Assembly (NCBI GenBank): GCA_963734845.1
Contig: CAVTIS010000010.1
Coordinates: forward strand, 46,107-110,106
DNA length: 64,000 bases
Direction: 5' to 3'
From: JAKAVN01 sp963734845
GTDB taxonomy: Bacteria; Desulfobacterota; Binatia; Binatales; Binataceae
A model generated the notes under the pieces. The model worked only from the letters and a program-made list of their open reading frames with translations, did not search any database and was not told where the DNA came from. Every line of letters begins with the position of its first letter. The stretch's first letter is position 1. The position numbers and the translations under genes are program-made. This document shows, in pieces, positions 42,603 to 51,952 of this stretch.

Positions 42603-44171
42603 ATGGCGCCTGAATTAAAACTAGGACAAGACCTGCGGCTGCGACAGCAGCTGGTGATGACGCCGCAGTTGCAGCAGGCGATCAAGATTCTGCAACTGTC
42701 TCTGCCCGAGCTGGAAGCCGTCGTCCAGACCGAACTCGAATCCAATCCCCTGCTCGAGATGGTAGAGGAGCGCAGCCCCACCGCGACCGCCGCCGACGAC
42801 GGGATGGCCGCGGCGCCCGACCCCATACCGGGAGCAGAACCCGACCTGCTGCCGCCCGAGCCCGAACCGGGCGCAGCGGCGGCCGAGTCGGAATGGAACG
42901 GCAACAGCGACGAGCAGCCGATGGCCGAGGGGATGACGAGCGAGGCGCGCGACGCCACCACAGAGATCAAGGAGGACGGCCGCCTCGACAAGCTCGACTG
43001 GCGCGAGTACCTCGAAAACTACTCCAACAACTGGCAGGACAACCAGGAGTCCGAGCCCGACGACGAACGCCGCCAGACGCTGGAGAACACGCTCACCCGG
43101 CGCACGTCGATCGAAGACCATCTGATGTGGCAGCTGCGGTTGTCCTCGCTGGATCACAACCAGCAGATCATCGGCGCGACCATCATCTACAATCTCAACG
43201 ACGACGGTTACCTGGAAACGCCGGTCGAGGATCTCGCGGCTCAGCTCGAGACCGACGCGGACGCCGTCGAGCGCGTGCTCAAGCGCGTGCAGCGATTCGA
43301 CCCGCCCGGGGTGGCGGCGCGCGATCTTCGCGAGTGCCTCTACCAGCAGCTATGCAACATCGGGATGGAGGAGTCGTTGGCGGCGCGGATCGTGCTCAAC
43401 CATCTCGACCTGCTCGAGAAGCATCGCTATGCCGAAATCGCGCGCTCGCTCGGGGTCACCGTTGAGGTGGTGGGCCAGGCGGCCAAGGTGATTTCACTGC
43501 TCGAGCCCAAGCCGGGACGCGACTACGGCGGCCAGGAACCGGCCTACATCGTGCCCGACGTCTTCATCCACAAGATGGGTGAGGACTACGTGGTATTGCT
43601 CAACGACGGCGCGGTGCCGCGGCTGCGGCTGGCGGGTTATTACCAGCGCGTGCTGAGCGACAGCGCGGTCGCCGCCGACACCAAGGAATATCTGCAGGAG
43701 CGGCTGCGCTCGGCGCGCTGGCTGGTCAAGTCGATCTACCAGCGCCAGCAAACGATCTTCAAGGTCGCGAGCTCGATCGTGAAGTTTCAGCGCGCGTTCT
43801 TCGACCACGGCATCACCCATCTGCGCCCGCTGGTGCTCAAGGACGTGGCCGAAGATATCGGGATGCACGAGTCGACTATCAGCCGCGCGACCGCCAACAA
43901 ATACGCTCACACCCAGCAGGGCATCTTCGAGATGAAGTTTTTCTTCACCTCGGGCGTCAAAGGAACCAGCGGCGAGGACGTGAGCGCCGAGACGGTCAAG
44001 GAGAAGATCCGCGCGATGGTGGCGATCGAGCAGCATCACGATCCGCTGTCCGACCAGGCCATCGCCGAAGTTCTGCGCCGCGATCAGATCAATATCGCGC
44101 GCCGCACGGTGGCCAAGTACCGTCAGGCACTCGGCATCCTGCCTTCGGCGCGCCGCAAGAAGGTCAGTTGA
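42603..44171 (+). CDS. rpoN: RNA polymerase sigma-54 factor
   Basis: A 522-residue sigma-54. Region I is LKLGQDLRLRQQLVMTPQLQ (residues 5-24), which contacts AAA+ activators. An acidic Gln/Glu-rich region II follows, then the core-binding region. The C-terminal RpoN box ARRTVAKYR (about residues 500-508) recognises the -24 element. Length is normal. The gene follows lptA by 15 bases and precedes hpf, as in proteobacterial rpoN clusters. Confidence 0.96.
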   Translation: MAPELKLGQDLRLRQQLVMTPQLQQAIKILQLSLPELEAVVQTELESNPLLEMVEERSPTATAADDGMAAAPDPIPGAEPDLLPPEPEPGAAAAESEWNGNSDEQPMAEGMTSEARDATTEIKEDGRLDKLDWREYLENYSNNWQDNQESEPDDERRQTLENTLTRRTSIEDHLMWQLRLSSLDHNQQIIGATIIYNLNDDGYLETPVEDLAAQLETDADAVERVLKRVQRFDPPGVAARDLRECLYQQLCNIGMEESLAARIVLNHLDLLEKHRYAEIARSLGVTVEVVGQAAKVISLLEPKPGRDYGGQEPAYIVPDVFIHKMGEDYVVLLNDGAVPRLRLAGYYQRVLSDSAVAADTKEYLQERLRSARWLVKSIYQRQQTIFKVASSIVKFQRAFFDHGITHLRPLVLKDVAEDIGMHESTISRATANKYAHTQQGIFEMKFFFTSGVKGTSGEDVSAETVKEKIRAMVAIEQHHDPLSDQAIAEVLRRDQINIARRTVAKYRQALGILPSARRKKVS

Positions 44172-44216
44172 TCGCGTTGTTGGAAACAGAAAAGGGATGG
44201 TGAAACGAGGTGTTAG

Positions 44217-44663
44217 ATGGCGATGAAAGAGCCGGCGCCCAAGCGCGGACGGGTGGCCGAACGCAAATTGCGCCGCCGCGAGCAGCTCAAGAAGCGGCCG
44301 GGCGCCCAAGTCACCGTGACCTTCCGTCACGTCGAGCCGACCGAGGCGATCCGCCAGTACGGGGAACGCAAGCTTGGCCACGTGGCCGAGGCCTTGAAGC
44401 GCCCGTGCACCGTGCATTTGATCTTGTCAGTGGATAAATACCGCCAGTGTGGCGAAGTTACAGTCAAGTCGGGCCGTCTGGCCGTGGTCGCGGCGCAACA
44501 GGAGACCAAGGACCTTTACTCGGTCATCGACCTGCTCGCGGACAAGGTCCAGCGGCAACTCAAGAAACATCTGGAGAAAATCGAGGGTAAGAAATGGCGC
44601 GCCCCGTCGGCGGGTGAGGTCCTGAGCGCGGCTGAGGAAGCGGAGAGCGATTCCCGCTCGTAG
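44217..44663 (+). CDS. hpf: Ribosome hibernation-promoting factor
   Basis: A 148-residue HPF/RaiA-type protein that binds the 30S decoding region in stationary phase. The beta-alpha fold begins VTVTFRHVEPTEAIRQYGER and continues to DLYSVIDLLADKVQRQLKKH. It has a highly basic 30-residue N-terminal extension (KRGRVAERKLRRREQLKKR) not found in short HPF, and lacks the long-HPF C-terminal dimerisation domain. It follows rpoN by 45 bases, the standard order. Confidence 0.9.
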   Translation: MAMKEPAPKRGRVAERKLRRREQLKKRPGAQVTVTFRHVEPTEAIRQYGERKLGHVAEALKRPCTVHLILSVDKYRQCGEVTVKSGRLAVVAAQQETKDLYSVIDLLADKVQRQLKKHLEKIEGKKWRAPSAGEVLSAAEEAESDSRS

Positions 44664-44780
44664 ACGGTAAAGCGGCCTCTGCGTACCCAGGGGCAGCGCG
44701 CCTTGCGGCCTCTTCGCGGCTACACCGCACGCTCGCCCGGACCGCTCCCCGATGCAATAATCGGGTGCGCTGAACAGGCA

Positions 44781-45242
44781 ATGAAAATTATCGATATCCT
44801 GAGTCCTGATATGGTGTTGCCGGAGCTCAAGGGCAATACCAAACCCGAAGTCCTGCATGAACTGGCTGATTCCCTCGCCGGCAAACATCGCGAGATTGCT
44901 CCCTCGGCGCTGTCGGCCGTGCTGGCGGAGCGCGAGCGGCTGGGCTCGACCGCGATCGGCGACGGCATCGCCATCCCCCACGGCAAACTTGCGGGCGTAA
45001 ACAGCATCATCGGTGTCTTCGGACGCCATGTGCGTGGGGTAGATTTCGACTCGCTCGACGGCGGCCCCACGCATCTGTTCTTTTTGCTGGTCGCGCCCGA
45101 GGATTCGGCAAGCCTGCATCTCAAGGCGCTCGCCCGCGTATCGCGCCTGATGAAGGATCCGGCGTTTCGCGAGCGGCTGAGCAGCGCGCCGGACGCGGCC
45201 GAGATTTTTCGCCTGATCAAGGAGGAAGACGCCCGGCACTGA
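44781..45242 (+). CDS. ptsN: PTS IIA-like nitrogen regulatory protein
   Basis: A 153-residue EIIA-Ntr protein. The phosphorylation site is His67 in IAIPHGKLAG, with FFLLVAPEDSASLHLKALAR following. It accepts phosphate from an HPr-like carrier and regulates potassium, nitrogen or envelope functions rather than sugar import. ATG 44781 begins the conserved MKIIDILSPDMV start. An HPr gene lies at 51953 and RapZ follows; ptsP is not in the window. Confidence 0.94.
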   Translation: MKIIDILSPDMVLPELKGNTKPEVLHELADSLAGKHREIAPSALSAVLAERERLGSTAIGDGIAIPHGKLAGVNSIIGVFGRHVRGVDFDSLDGGPTHLFFLLVAPEDSASLHLKALARVSRLMKDPAFRERLSSAPDAAEIFRLIKEEDARH

Positions 45243-45274
45243 GGCAGAGTGCTGCCGGCGCGCCTTTCATTGCG

Positions 45275-46309
45275 ATGGCTCCTGGGCGGCGGTCGCGCCC
45301 GCGCAAGGTGGGCGCAACGGCCGGATCAGCCGCAGCCGCTTCCGGCAAATCCGGCAGATCCAGCAAGTCCCGCAGCTCCGATAAGACCGGCAGATCGAGA
45401 AAGACTGGCAACGCCATCAACTCCCCCGCTTCCGCCGCGGCGGCGCGCAATCCGCGTCTGATCATCGTCACCGGCGTTTCGGGCTCCGGGCGTCTGTCCG
45501 CGATGCGGGTGCTCGAGGACCTGGGCTTCTACTGCGTCGACAATATGCCGGTCGCGCTGGCCGAGTCGGTGATGCGGCTGGCGACGCAGCGCGACCCCGA
45601 CCTCGCCGGCGTAGCGCTCGGCATCGACGCGCGCGAGCGGCTCTTCTTTCCCCAGTGGCCCCGTGTCTTCAACGAGTTGGAACTCGCCGGCTTCCGCCCC
45701 GAAGTGCTTTTTCTCGACGCCTCGGACGAGGTCCTGGTGCGGCGCTACTCGGAGAGTCGCCGGCCGCATCCGATGGCTGAGGAGGGCGCTTCGGTCGCCG
45801 ATGGCATCCGCAGCGAACGGTTGGCGCTGGCCGAGATGCGCGAGCGGGCCAACCGCGTGATCGACACCAGCGGGCTCACCGTGCACGAGTTGCGCGAGGT
45901 CATCACTACAGCGGTACTGGGGGCGGCGAGCGGCTCCGCCATGACAATTGCGCTGGTCTCCTTCGGCTACAAGTACGGCATTCCGGTCGGGATGGACCTG
46001 GTGCTGGACGTGCGTTTTCTGCCGAATCCGTTTTTCGTGCCGGAGTTGAGGCCGCTCGACGGGATGGACGGCCGGGTGCGCGCGTATGTTATGAGCCAGC
46101 CGGAGGCGCGGCGCTTCGTCGACGAGATTGTGCGCCTGCTCGGCTTCCTGGTGCCGCTCTACCGGCGCGAAGGCAAAAGCTATCTGACGATCGGCCTGGG
46201 ATGCACCGGCGGGCGCCATCGATCGCCCACGCTGGCGGCGGAACTCACGCATCGCCTGGGGCTGGAAGGCGTCGCCGTCCAGGTGCGCCACAACGACATC
46301 GCGCGCTGA
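45275..46309 (+). CDS. rapZ: RapZ-family protein with degenerate P-loop
   Basis: A 344-residue RapZ (YvcJ) protein, in enterobacteria an RNA adaptor controlling glmS through GlmZ. After a Ser/Lys/Arg-rich extension (residues 1-57) the domain starts LIIVTGVSGSGRLSAMRVLE. The usual Walker A GxSGSGKS reads GVSGSGRLS, so the nucleotide-binding Lys is Arg and the following Ser is Leu. The remaining features (DLGFYCVDNMP, FLPNPFFVPELR, GCTGGRHRSP) are intact, including the C-terminal domain implicated in RNA binding. GTPase/ATPase activity may be lost or altered. Confidence 0.9.
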   Translation: MAPGRRSRPRKVGATAGSAAAASGKSGRSSKSRSSDKTGRSRKTGNAINSPASAAAARNPRLIIVTGVSGSGRLSAMRVLEDLGFYCVDNMPVALAESVMRLATQRDPDLAGVALGIDARERLFFPQWPRVFNELELAGFRPEVLFLDASDEVLVRRYSESRRPHPMAEEGASVADGIRSERLALAEMRERANRVIDTSGLTVHELREVITTAVLGAASGSAMTIALVSFGYKYGIPVGMDLVLDVRFLPNPFFVPELRPLDGMDGRVRAYVMSQPEARRFVDEIVRLLGFLVPLYRREGKSYLTIGLGCTGGRHRSPTLAAELTHRLGLEGVAVQVRHNDIAR

Positions 46310-46342
46310 CCTTTCCTCCGGCCTCTTCTCAGGTCTCGAGCG

Positions 46343-48010
46343 TCAGAACTTATTCCAGAACGAAGAGCAAAAGTGCTCGCTGTCGAAGGTCGCCTCGACC
46401 GTCGGCGTCGGCGGCACCAGGGACTGAAATTCATCGGTCGCTGAGCTGTACCGAGCCCAGACCGGCTGGCCGGCGGAGTTAGGGTTGCCGGTGGCTGCGA
46501 ACCTGGTCCAGTAGCTGATCATGGATTCGGAGAGCTGCTGCTGTTCTGGGGTGAAATTGCTCGGGGTGGAAAAGACATCGAACAGGTATGGGACCTCTGT
46601 GAAGTGAGCAGTGCCCAGCGGAAAGGTGATCGGCGGAAAAGGTGGAGAAGGAAATTCAGAGAAAACCAGATACGCATCTTCGTCGTTGAACTCGTAAGCA
46701 TAGGTCGGCACCCAGGCGGAGAGCAGCGCAACGCCGTTGCGTTCCGGGCAGGCAAAAATTCCGTCGGTACCGGAAGCGCCCAATGCGATCCCGGGGCTAG
46801 GACTGGGATCGCCGGGAATCGAAGGAACGATCGGGTAATTGGCCAGCGGGTAAACGACGGAAAAAATCTCCGTCACAAATGTCGCTCCGAAACCGCCCCA
46901 AAGTGTGCCGACTGCCGCCTCGTAGTCGGCTTCGGTCACGAGCGGATGCCCGGTGGCGTCGTACTGTTCAGCTACAAACAGCCGATATTCGTCGTGATTG
47001 CCGCCGGAAATTACCGGCACCCGGTTGAATTGGCCGCTGGCGAAGGCGGCCGTTGGACTCCGCTTGAGGATTTTCCCGTCCACGAAGGGATAAATTACAG
47101 CTGGTTCCGCCAGACCGAGCGTCGAGGCCGGCACATCGCGCAGGCATTGCGCCGTCTGATTGGTGCATCCGACGCTGTTGGCCAGTTCAGTCCCGGAAGG
47201 CACAAGGGAGGTGCCGATCGTTTCAGCCTGGGCCAGAGGGACGATTGAGATGGGAGCCCAGTAATCCTGGAACTGGATATACGAGCCGCTCTCCGAGATC
47301 GCTCTCTGAAACAAGCCCGCCGCTGTCGGCGACGCGAGGTCCGAGTAAACGCTTTGTCCTCCCGCGGACTCTCCGAAAATCGTCACCCGTTTGGAGTCGC
47401 CGCCGAACGCCCCGATATTCCGTTTGACCCACCTGAGCGCTAGCTGCTGATCCATCAGGCCATAGTTGCCTTTGAGATGGCATTCCTCGTCGATCGCCTT
47501 GTGCGCGAAAAACCCCAAGAGGCCGAGTCTGTAGTTGATCGTGACTACGATGACGCCGCCTTGTTCCACCATCCGCGTCGGGTCATAAAAACCGCCGCCG
47601 CCGGTCACCAAAGAGCCTCCGTGGATCCACACCATCACCGGCAGGCCATGATGCTTGTTCTGGTTCTTCTTTTCCCTCGGCGTATAAACGTTCAGGGTCA
47701 GGCAGTCTTCGCTGCCGAAGGTACTCCCGGATTCTGGTTGCGCACAGAAATTACCGAACTGCGTTGCCTGAAAGACGCCGTGCCATTTGCCAAACGGATG
47801 CGGCGGCGTCCAGCGGAGATTCCCAACCGGCGGAACTGCGTAAGGAATGCCCAGGTATTCGTTGGTCGTCGGTGTCTGAATCCCTTTTAGTGGACCGCTC
47901 TTAGTCACAATGGCGGGGCTCGCATCCGCAGTCGATAGCAGGCTCGCGTGGAGCGCCACGACGGTAACCAGACAAAGGAGCACTTGGGCGCGGAGAGATA
48001 GACCTCTCAT
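46343..48010 (-). CDS. Secreted type-B carboxylesterase
   Basis: A 555-residue alpha/beta-hydrolase with a signal peptide (residues 1-30, ending ADA). The oxyanion hole is VWIHGGSL, the nucleophile Ser is in FGESAGGQS, an acid candidate is in GGNHDEYRLF, and the His is in GTAHFTEVPYLF. It includes the EDCLTLNVYTPRE signature of the family. It would hydrolyse carboxylic esters in the periplasm or outside. ATG 48010 follows AGGAGG. Base composition is visibly lower in GC than neighbouring genes, a hint of transfer. Substrate unknown. Confidence 0.92.
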   Translation of the reverse strand: MRGLSLRAQVLLCLVTVVALHASLLSTADASPAIVTKSGPLKGIQTPTTNEYLGIPYAVPPVGNLRWTPPHPFGKWHGVFQATQFGNFCAQPESGSTFGSEDCLTLNVYTPREKKNQNKHHGLPVMVWIHGGSLVTGGGGFYDPTRMVEQGGVIVVTINYRLGLLGFFAHKAIDEECHLKGNYGLMDQQLALRWVKRNIGAFGGDSKRVTIFGESAGGQSVYSDLASPTAAGLFQRAISESGSYIQFQDYWAPISIVPLAQAETIGTSLVPSGTELANSVGCTNQTAQCLRDVPASTLGLAEPAVIYPFVDGKILKRSPTAAFASGQFNRVPVISGGNHDEYRLFVAEQYDATGHPLVTEADYEAAVGTLWGGFGATFVTEIFSVVYPLANYPIVPSIPGDPSPSPGIALGASGTDGIFACPERNGVALLSAWVPTYAYEFNDEDAYLVFSEFPSPPFPPITFPLGTAHFTEVPYLFDVFSTPSNFTPEQQQLSESMISYWTRFAATGNPNSAGQPVWARYSSATDEFQSLVPPTPTVEATFDSEHFCSSFWNKF

Positions 48011-48265
48011 CGCAAAACCTCCTAGGTGGCTCTGCTGGCCGATTTGACTCAACCACGGGTCCAACCGACGTGCAAGCAGCAAAGTTTCGCAACAAAAAGG
48101 CTAGGTCCGCATTGTTTCGCCCGCACAAGCGTAAACGCGCGCCGACTGTGTATCACCGCGCATCGAGACAGTTAAAAAAAAGGAAAAAACGAAACTCCCA
48201 GGTCGACGGCTTGTTTGTGTGACACAGCGGCCCGTATCATAGGGGGCTCGCCCGAGCGGGCAACG

Positions 48266-48982
48266 ATGGCCGCCACCAGTCCCATACTAACTCCCGACGA
48301 TCAGCCCCGCCTGCTCACTCCACTGGGGATCGTCAAAATTGCGACCGTGCTGCTCATGGTAGGGGTGTCGGCGTGGCTCTTGTGGACGCACACCGAGTGG
48401 TTTGAAAATCCCAGTCTGGTAAAGGTCGAGGTCCTTAGCTGGGGTATCTGGGGTCCGGTCATTTACATGCTGCTCTACGCGGTGGGTCCGTCGTTCCTGG
48501 TGCCGGGCGCGGTGATGACGATCGCGGGCGGGCTCGCGTTCGGGACGCTGTGGGGTTCAATTTACTCGGTGCTGGGAGCCGATGCGGGAGCGCTGATCGC
48601 GTTTGCCGCGGGACGATTTCTGGGCCGCTCGTTCGTGCAGCGGGTGGTCGGCGGACGTTTCGAAAAACTACTGGCACAGATCGGACGCCACGGCTTTCAG
48701 ATCATTTTCTACCTGCGGCTGGTGCCGCTCATCCCCTACAACGCGCTCAACCTTTTGGCCGGCGCCTCGCCCATCACTTTCCGCGACTACTTCTGGGCGA
48801 GCGTGATCGGGATAATCCCGGGGACCGTGCTGTTCGCCTTCCTGGGCGACGCGCTCTGGCATCCGACCTCGCCGCGCTTTTTCCTCGCACTCGCGCTGAT
48901 CATAGTGTGTTTCGGCTGCGGCGAACTGGCGCGCCGCCGCGGCTGGCTCCCGGGAAGCAACCAGCCCTCTCTTCCGGCGTAA
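48266..48982 (+). CDS. TVP38/TMEM64 (DedA-like, SNARE-associated) membrane protein
   Basis: A 238-residue inner-membrane protein of the VTT/DedA superfamily, whose members are proposed lipid scramblases or flippases. Key segments are SFLVPGAVMTIAGGLAFGTL (re-entrant loop), GRFLGRSFVQRVVGGRFEKL, and FYLRLVPLIPYNALNLLAG with the conserved R-x-x-P-x-x-P-x-N. ATG 48266 is chosen because upstream in-frame codons lack a ribosome site. Standing alone and divergent from the esterase. Confidence 0.88.
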   Translation: MAATSPILTPDDQPRLLTPLGIVKIATVLLMVGVSAWLLWTHTEWFENPSLVKVEVLSWGIWGPVIYMLLYAVGPSFLVPGAVMTIAGGLAFGTLWGSIYSVLGADAGALIAFAAGRFLGRSFVQRVVGGRFEKLLAQIGRHGFQIIFYLRLVPLIPYNALNLLAGASPITFRDYFWASVIGIIPGTVLFAFLGDALWHPTSPRFFLALALIIVCFGCGELARRRGWLPGSNQPSLPA

Positions 48983-49029
48983 GCGCGCACTGACGGAGTT
49001 CGGCGGCCGTGCGGTGCACTGCTAATTAT

Positions 49030-50343
49030 TTACGTTCCGCTCTGCCAGCTTGCCAGGTAGTGCTTCTGATCGGCTGAAAGCCGATCGATCCTGATTCCCA
49101 TCGCCGCCAGTTTCATGGCCGCGACTTCGTCCTCGATCTTGAGCGGCACGTTGTGCACCTTAACCTCGAGTTGCGCTCCTGACGCCCACGCCGCCGCCAT
49201 CGCCTGGGTTGCGAAGCTCATGTCCATGACTTGCGCGGGATGACCGCCGGCACAGGCGAGATTCACCAGCCGTCCCTGGCCGAGCAGGTAGATTTTGCGC
49301 CCGTTGCGCAGATGGAAGGTCTCGACTTCGCGCTCGGTCTGGCGATCGACGCGGCGCGCCAGCTTGCGCAGCGCGGTGAGATCGATCTCGACGTCGAAGT
49401 GGCCCGAGTTGCAGATGATCGCGCCGTCCTTCATCGCGTTCATGTGGCTCGCGCCGATGATCTCCTTGTCGCCGGTGACGGTGACGAAGATGTCGCCGAC
49501 GCGCGCCGCCTCCGCCATCCGCATCACCTGGTAACCGTCGAGCGCCGCCTCCAGCGCGCGGATGGGGTTGACCTCGGTCACGATCACGTTGGCCCCCAGG
49601 CCCCGCGCGCGCGACGCCACGCCACGCCCGCACCATCCGTAGCCCGCCACCACGAACACGGAGCCCGCCACCAACACCCCGGTCGCGCGGATGATTGCGT
49701 CGAGCGTCGATTGGCCGGTGCCGTAACGGTTGTCGAACAGGTACTTGGTCTGAGCGTCGTTTACGGCGACCACCGGGATGCGCAGTGCGCGGTCCTGCTC
49801 CATCGCACGCAGGCGGATGACGCCGGTGGTGGTCTCTTCCATCGAGGCCCGCACCTCGGAGGCCTGGTCGTGGAACTCGGTGTGGAGCAGGCTCACCAGG
49901 TCGGCGCCGTCGTCCATCGTGATGGTCGGATGGGCTTCGAGCACGGCGCGCAGATGACTGTAGTAGGTGTCGCGATCCTCGGCGTGCACGGCGTAGCTGG
50001 GGATGCCGTATTCCTTGACCAGCGCAGCGGCGACGTCGTCCTGGGTCGAGAGCGGATTGGAGGCGCAGCACAGAACCTCGGCGCCGCCCGCCTTGAGCGT
50101 GCGCAGCAGATTGGCGGTCTCGGTGGTGATATGCAGACAGGCGCTCAGGCGCTGGCCGCGCAGCGGCTTCTCCTTGGCGAAGCGCTCGCGGATGATCCGC
50201 AGCACCGGCATCTGTTCGTCGGCCCATTCAATCCTGCGCCGTCCGGCCTCGGCGAGGTCGAGGTCGCGGACGTCGTGGGGCAGGGCGCGTCCGATGCGTG
50301 ACGCGACGGACGTGAGCTTGCGCTTGCTGGCTTTCGCCTCCAT
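49030..50343 (-). CDS. ahcY: Adenosylhomocysteinase
   Basis: Hydrolyses S-adenosylhomocysteine to adenosine and homocysteine. The 437-residue protein carries ACLHITTETANLLRTLKAGG (residues 69-88), AGYGWCGRGVASRARGLGA (NAD site) and LLGQGRLVNLACAGGHPAQV. It is the short form without the 40-residue insert of many bacteria and eukaryotes, and its C-terminus ends LASWQSGT rather than the usual KPDHYRY. It lies 110 bases downstream of metK on the same strand, linking SAM synthesis with SAH recycling. Confidence 0.95.
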   Translation of the reverse strand: MEAKASKRKLTSVASRIGRALPHDVRDLDLAEAGRRRIEWADEQMPVLRIIRERFAKEKPLRGQRLSACLHITTETANLLRTLKAGGAEVLCCASNPLSTQDDVAAALVKEYGIPSYAVHAEDRDTYYSHLRAVLEAHPTITMDDGADLVSLLHTEFHDQASEVRASMEETTTGVIRLRAMEQDRALRIPVVAVNDAQTKYLFDNRYGTGQSTLDAIIRATGVLVAGSVFVVAGYGWCGRGVASRARGLGANVIVTEVNPIRALEAALDGYQVMRMAEAARVGDIFVTVTGDKEIIGASHMNAMKDGAIICNSGHFDVEIDLTALRKLARRVDRQTEREVETFHLRNGRKIYLLGQGRLVNLACAGGHPAQVMDMSFATQAMAAAWASGAQLEVKVHNVPLKIEDEVAAMKLAAMGIRIDRLSADQKHYLASWQSGT

Positions 50344-50366
50344 CTGAATCTTCTCCGAATTTCAAA

Positions 50367-50397
50367 GGGCGCGCGTGTACAAGTGCGCCGCGCGCCC
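50367..50397 (-). promoter_or_regulatory. Strong hairpin in the ahcY leader
   Basis: Perfect 9-bp GC stem (50367-50375 with 50389-50397) with a 13-base loop, between metK and ahcY; on the minus strand TTTGAAATTC follows. Could be a weak terminator or a leader structure. It does not match the SAH riboswitch consensus as I know it. Confidence 0.4.
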
Positions 50398-50453
50398 CAG
50401 GTTGTTGGCCACGGACGCGGTCGTCCGCGGATTGTAATCAGATCTTCTGCGGA

Positions 50454-51641
50454 TTAGCGGCCGCCGTCGCGCCCGAAGGCGCTGCGCAACGCGTCGACCA
50501 TGTCGGTCTGCTCCCACGGAAAGAGCCCGTTGTGTGGCACGCGGCCGAAATGGCCGTAGGCGGCGGTGGCCTTGTAAATCGGGCGTTTCAAACCGAGCGT
50601 CTTGATGATCCCGGCGGGCCGGAAATCGAACAGCTCGCGCAGTGCAGAGGACAGCTTCTGGTCCGGCACCGTGCCGGTGTCGAAAGTGTCGATCAGAATC
50701 GAAACCGGCTCGGCCACGCCGATCGCGTACGCCACCTGGATTTCGCACTTGGCCGCAAGGCCCGCCGCCACCACGTTCTTGGCCGCGTAGCGCGCCATGT
50801 AGCAGGCCGAGCGATCGACCTTGCTCGGGTCCTTGCCCGAGAACGCGCCGCCGCCGTGGCGTCCATAGCCGCCGTACGTATCGACGATGATCTTGCGTCC
50901 GGTGAGGCCGCAATCGCCATGCGGACCGCCGATCACGAAGCTGCCGGTCGGGTTGACGTGGATGACGGTGTCCTTGGTCAGGAACTGCTTGGGGATGGTC
51001 GGCTTGATCAACTCCTCGACCACCGCCTCGCGCACGGTCGCGTGGCCGACGTCGCGGCGATGCTGGGCCGAGACCACCACCGTGGTGACTTCGACCGGAC
51101 GCCCGCCGACGTAACGCACCGTGACCTGGCTCTTACCGTCGGGCAGCAGGAAATCCGCCTTGCCCTGATGGCGCAGCGTGGCGAGGTTCTCCATCAGGTG
51201 ATGCGCAAGCGCGATCGGTAGCGGCATCTGCTCCGGCGTCTCGTCACAGGCGAACCCGAACATCAGGCCCTGGTCGCCGGCGCCCTGCTCCTTATGCAGC
51301 CCCTGGCCCTCGGTGACGCCCTGCGAGATGTCGACCGACTGCGGCTCGATCGCGGTCAGCACGGCGCAGTTGTTGCCGTCGAAGCCGGTGTCGATGTGGT
51401 TGTAGCCGATCTCGAGCGCGGTATCGCGCGCGATCCGCACGAAGTCCGGATGGGCACGGCTGGTGATCTCGCCCGCCAGAACGATAAGACCGGTCTTGAC
51501 CAGCGACTCCAGCGCTACCCGCGAGTTGGGGTCCTCGGCGATGAGCGCGTCGAGGACGGCGTCCGAGATCTGATCGCACATCTTGTCGGGATGGCCTTCG
51601 GCAACCGATTCCGAGGTGAAGAGAAAATCCTTGAGCGGCAT
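50454..51641 (-). CDS. metK: S-adenosylmethionine synthetase
   Basis: Makes SAM from ATP and methionine. The 395-residue protein has the full signature set: FTSESVAEGHPDKMCDQISD (residues 7-26), GAGDQGLMFGFACDET (residues 120-135), and GGGAFSGKDPSKVDRSACYM. Length is normal. ATG 51641 follows AAGGAGA. The leader contains GCTAAAACCGG before the ribosome site, but no complete SAM riboswitch is evident. Confidence 0.97.
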   Translation of the reverse strand: MPLKDFLFTSESVAEGHPDKMCDQISDAVLDALIAEDPNSRVALESLVKTGLIVLAGEITSRAHPDFVRIARDTALEIGYNHIDTGFDGNNCAVLTAIEPQSVDISQGVTEGQGLHKEQGAGDQGLMFGFACDETPEQMPLPIALAHHLMENLATLRHQGKADFLLPDGKSQVTVRYVGGRPVEVTTVVVSAQHRRDVGHATVREAVVEELIKPTIPKQFLTKDTVIHVNPTGSFVIGGPHGDCGLTGRKIIVDTYGGYGRHGGGAFSGKDPSKVDRSACYMARYAAKNVVAAGLAAKCEIQVAYAIGVAEPVSILIDTFDTGTVPDQKLSSALRELFDFRPAGIIKTLGLKRPIYKATAAYGHFGRVPHNGLFPWEQTDMVDALRSAFGRDGGR

Positions 51642-51952
51642 TTAGCGATGTCTCCTTGGGGCGCCGGTTTTAGCAACGGCTGGCTTCAGTGTTCAGCGAG
51701 CTCACCCGGCCCAGCGGCAATGTAATGGTTTGGGATGGTTGCGGAGCGAGCGCCCGCCGCGCACTACGCTCGGATAAGTGAAAGTATTCCATCCGGGGCG
51801 AAAAAACGAATGCCTTGGTATAGCCAACGGCAGACGCGCGATCAAGGCATTGGTCGGCTGACCGTCGCTCGCTCGGCGGTCTGCGGTTCAGCCGGCCGGC
51901 TCCAGCGCTGCGCAGGTCTTTTTGGGCTGCCCTTGGGGTTGCCCTGAAACCG
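51642..51952. other. Intergenic region metK-HPr
   Basis: About 310 bases holding the metK leader and the 3' side of the HPr gene. I see no terminator with a T run, no RNA gene and no coding signal. The short plus-strand ORF here (51735-51947) has random-looking composition. Confidence 0.4.

Noticed and set aside
49231..50301. 356-codon plus-strand ORF opposite ahcY
   Set aside because: Shadow of ahcY codon usage, no recognisable domain or ribosome site.
51642..51740. SAM riboswitch in the metK leader
   Set aside because: GCTAAA is present near the ribosome site, but the pairing and other conserved positions of SAM-II or SAH riboswitches as I know them are missing.
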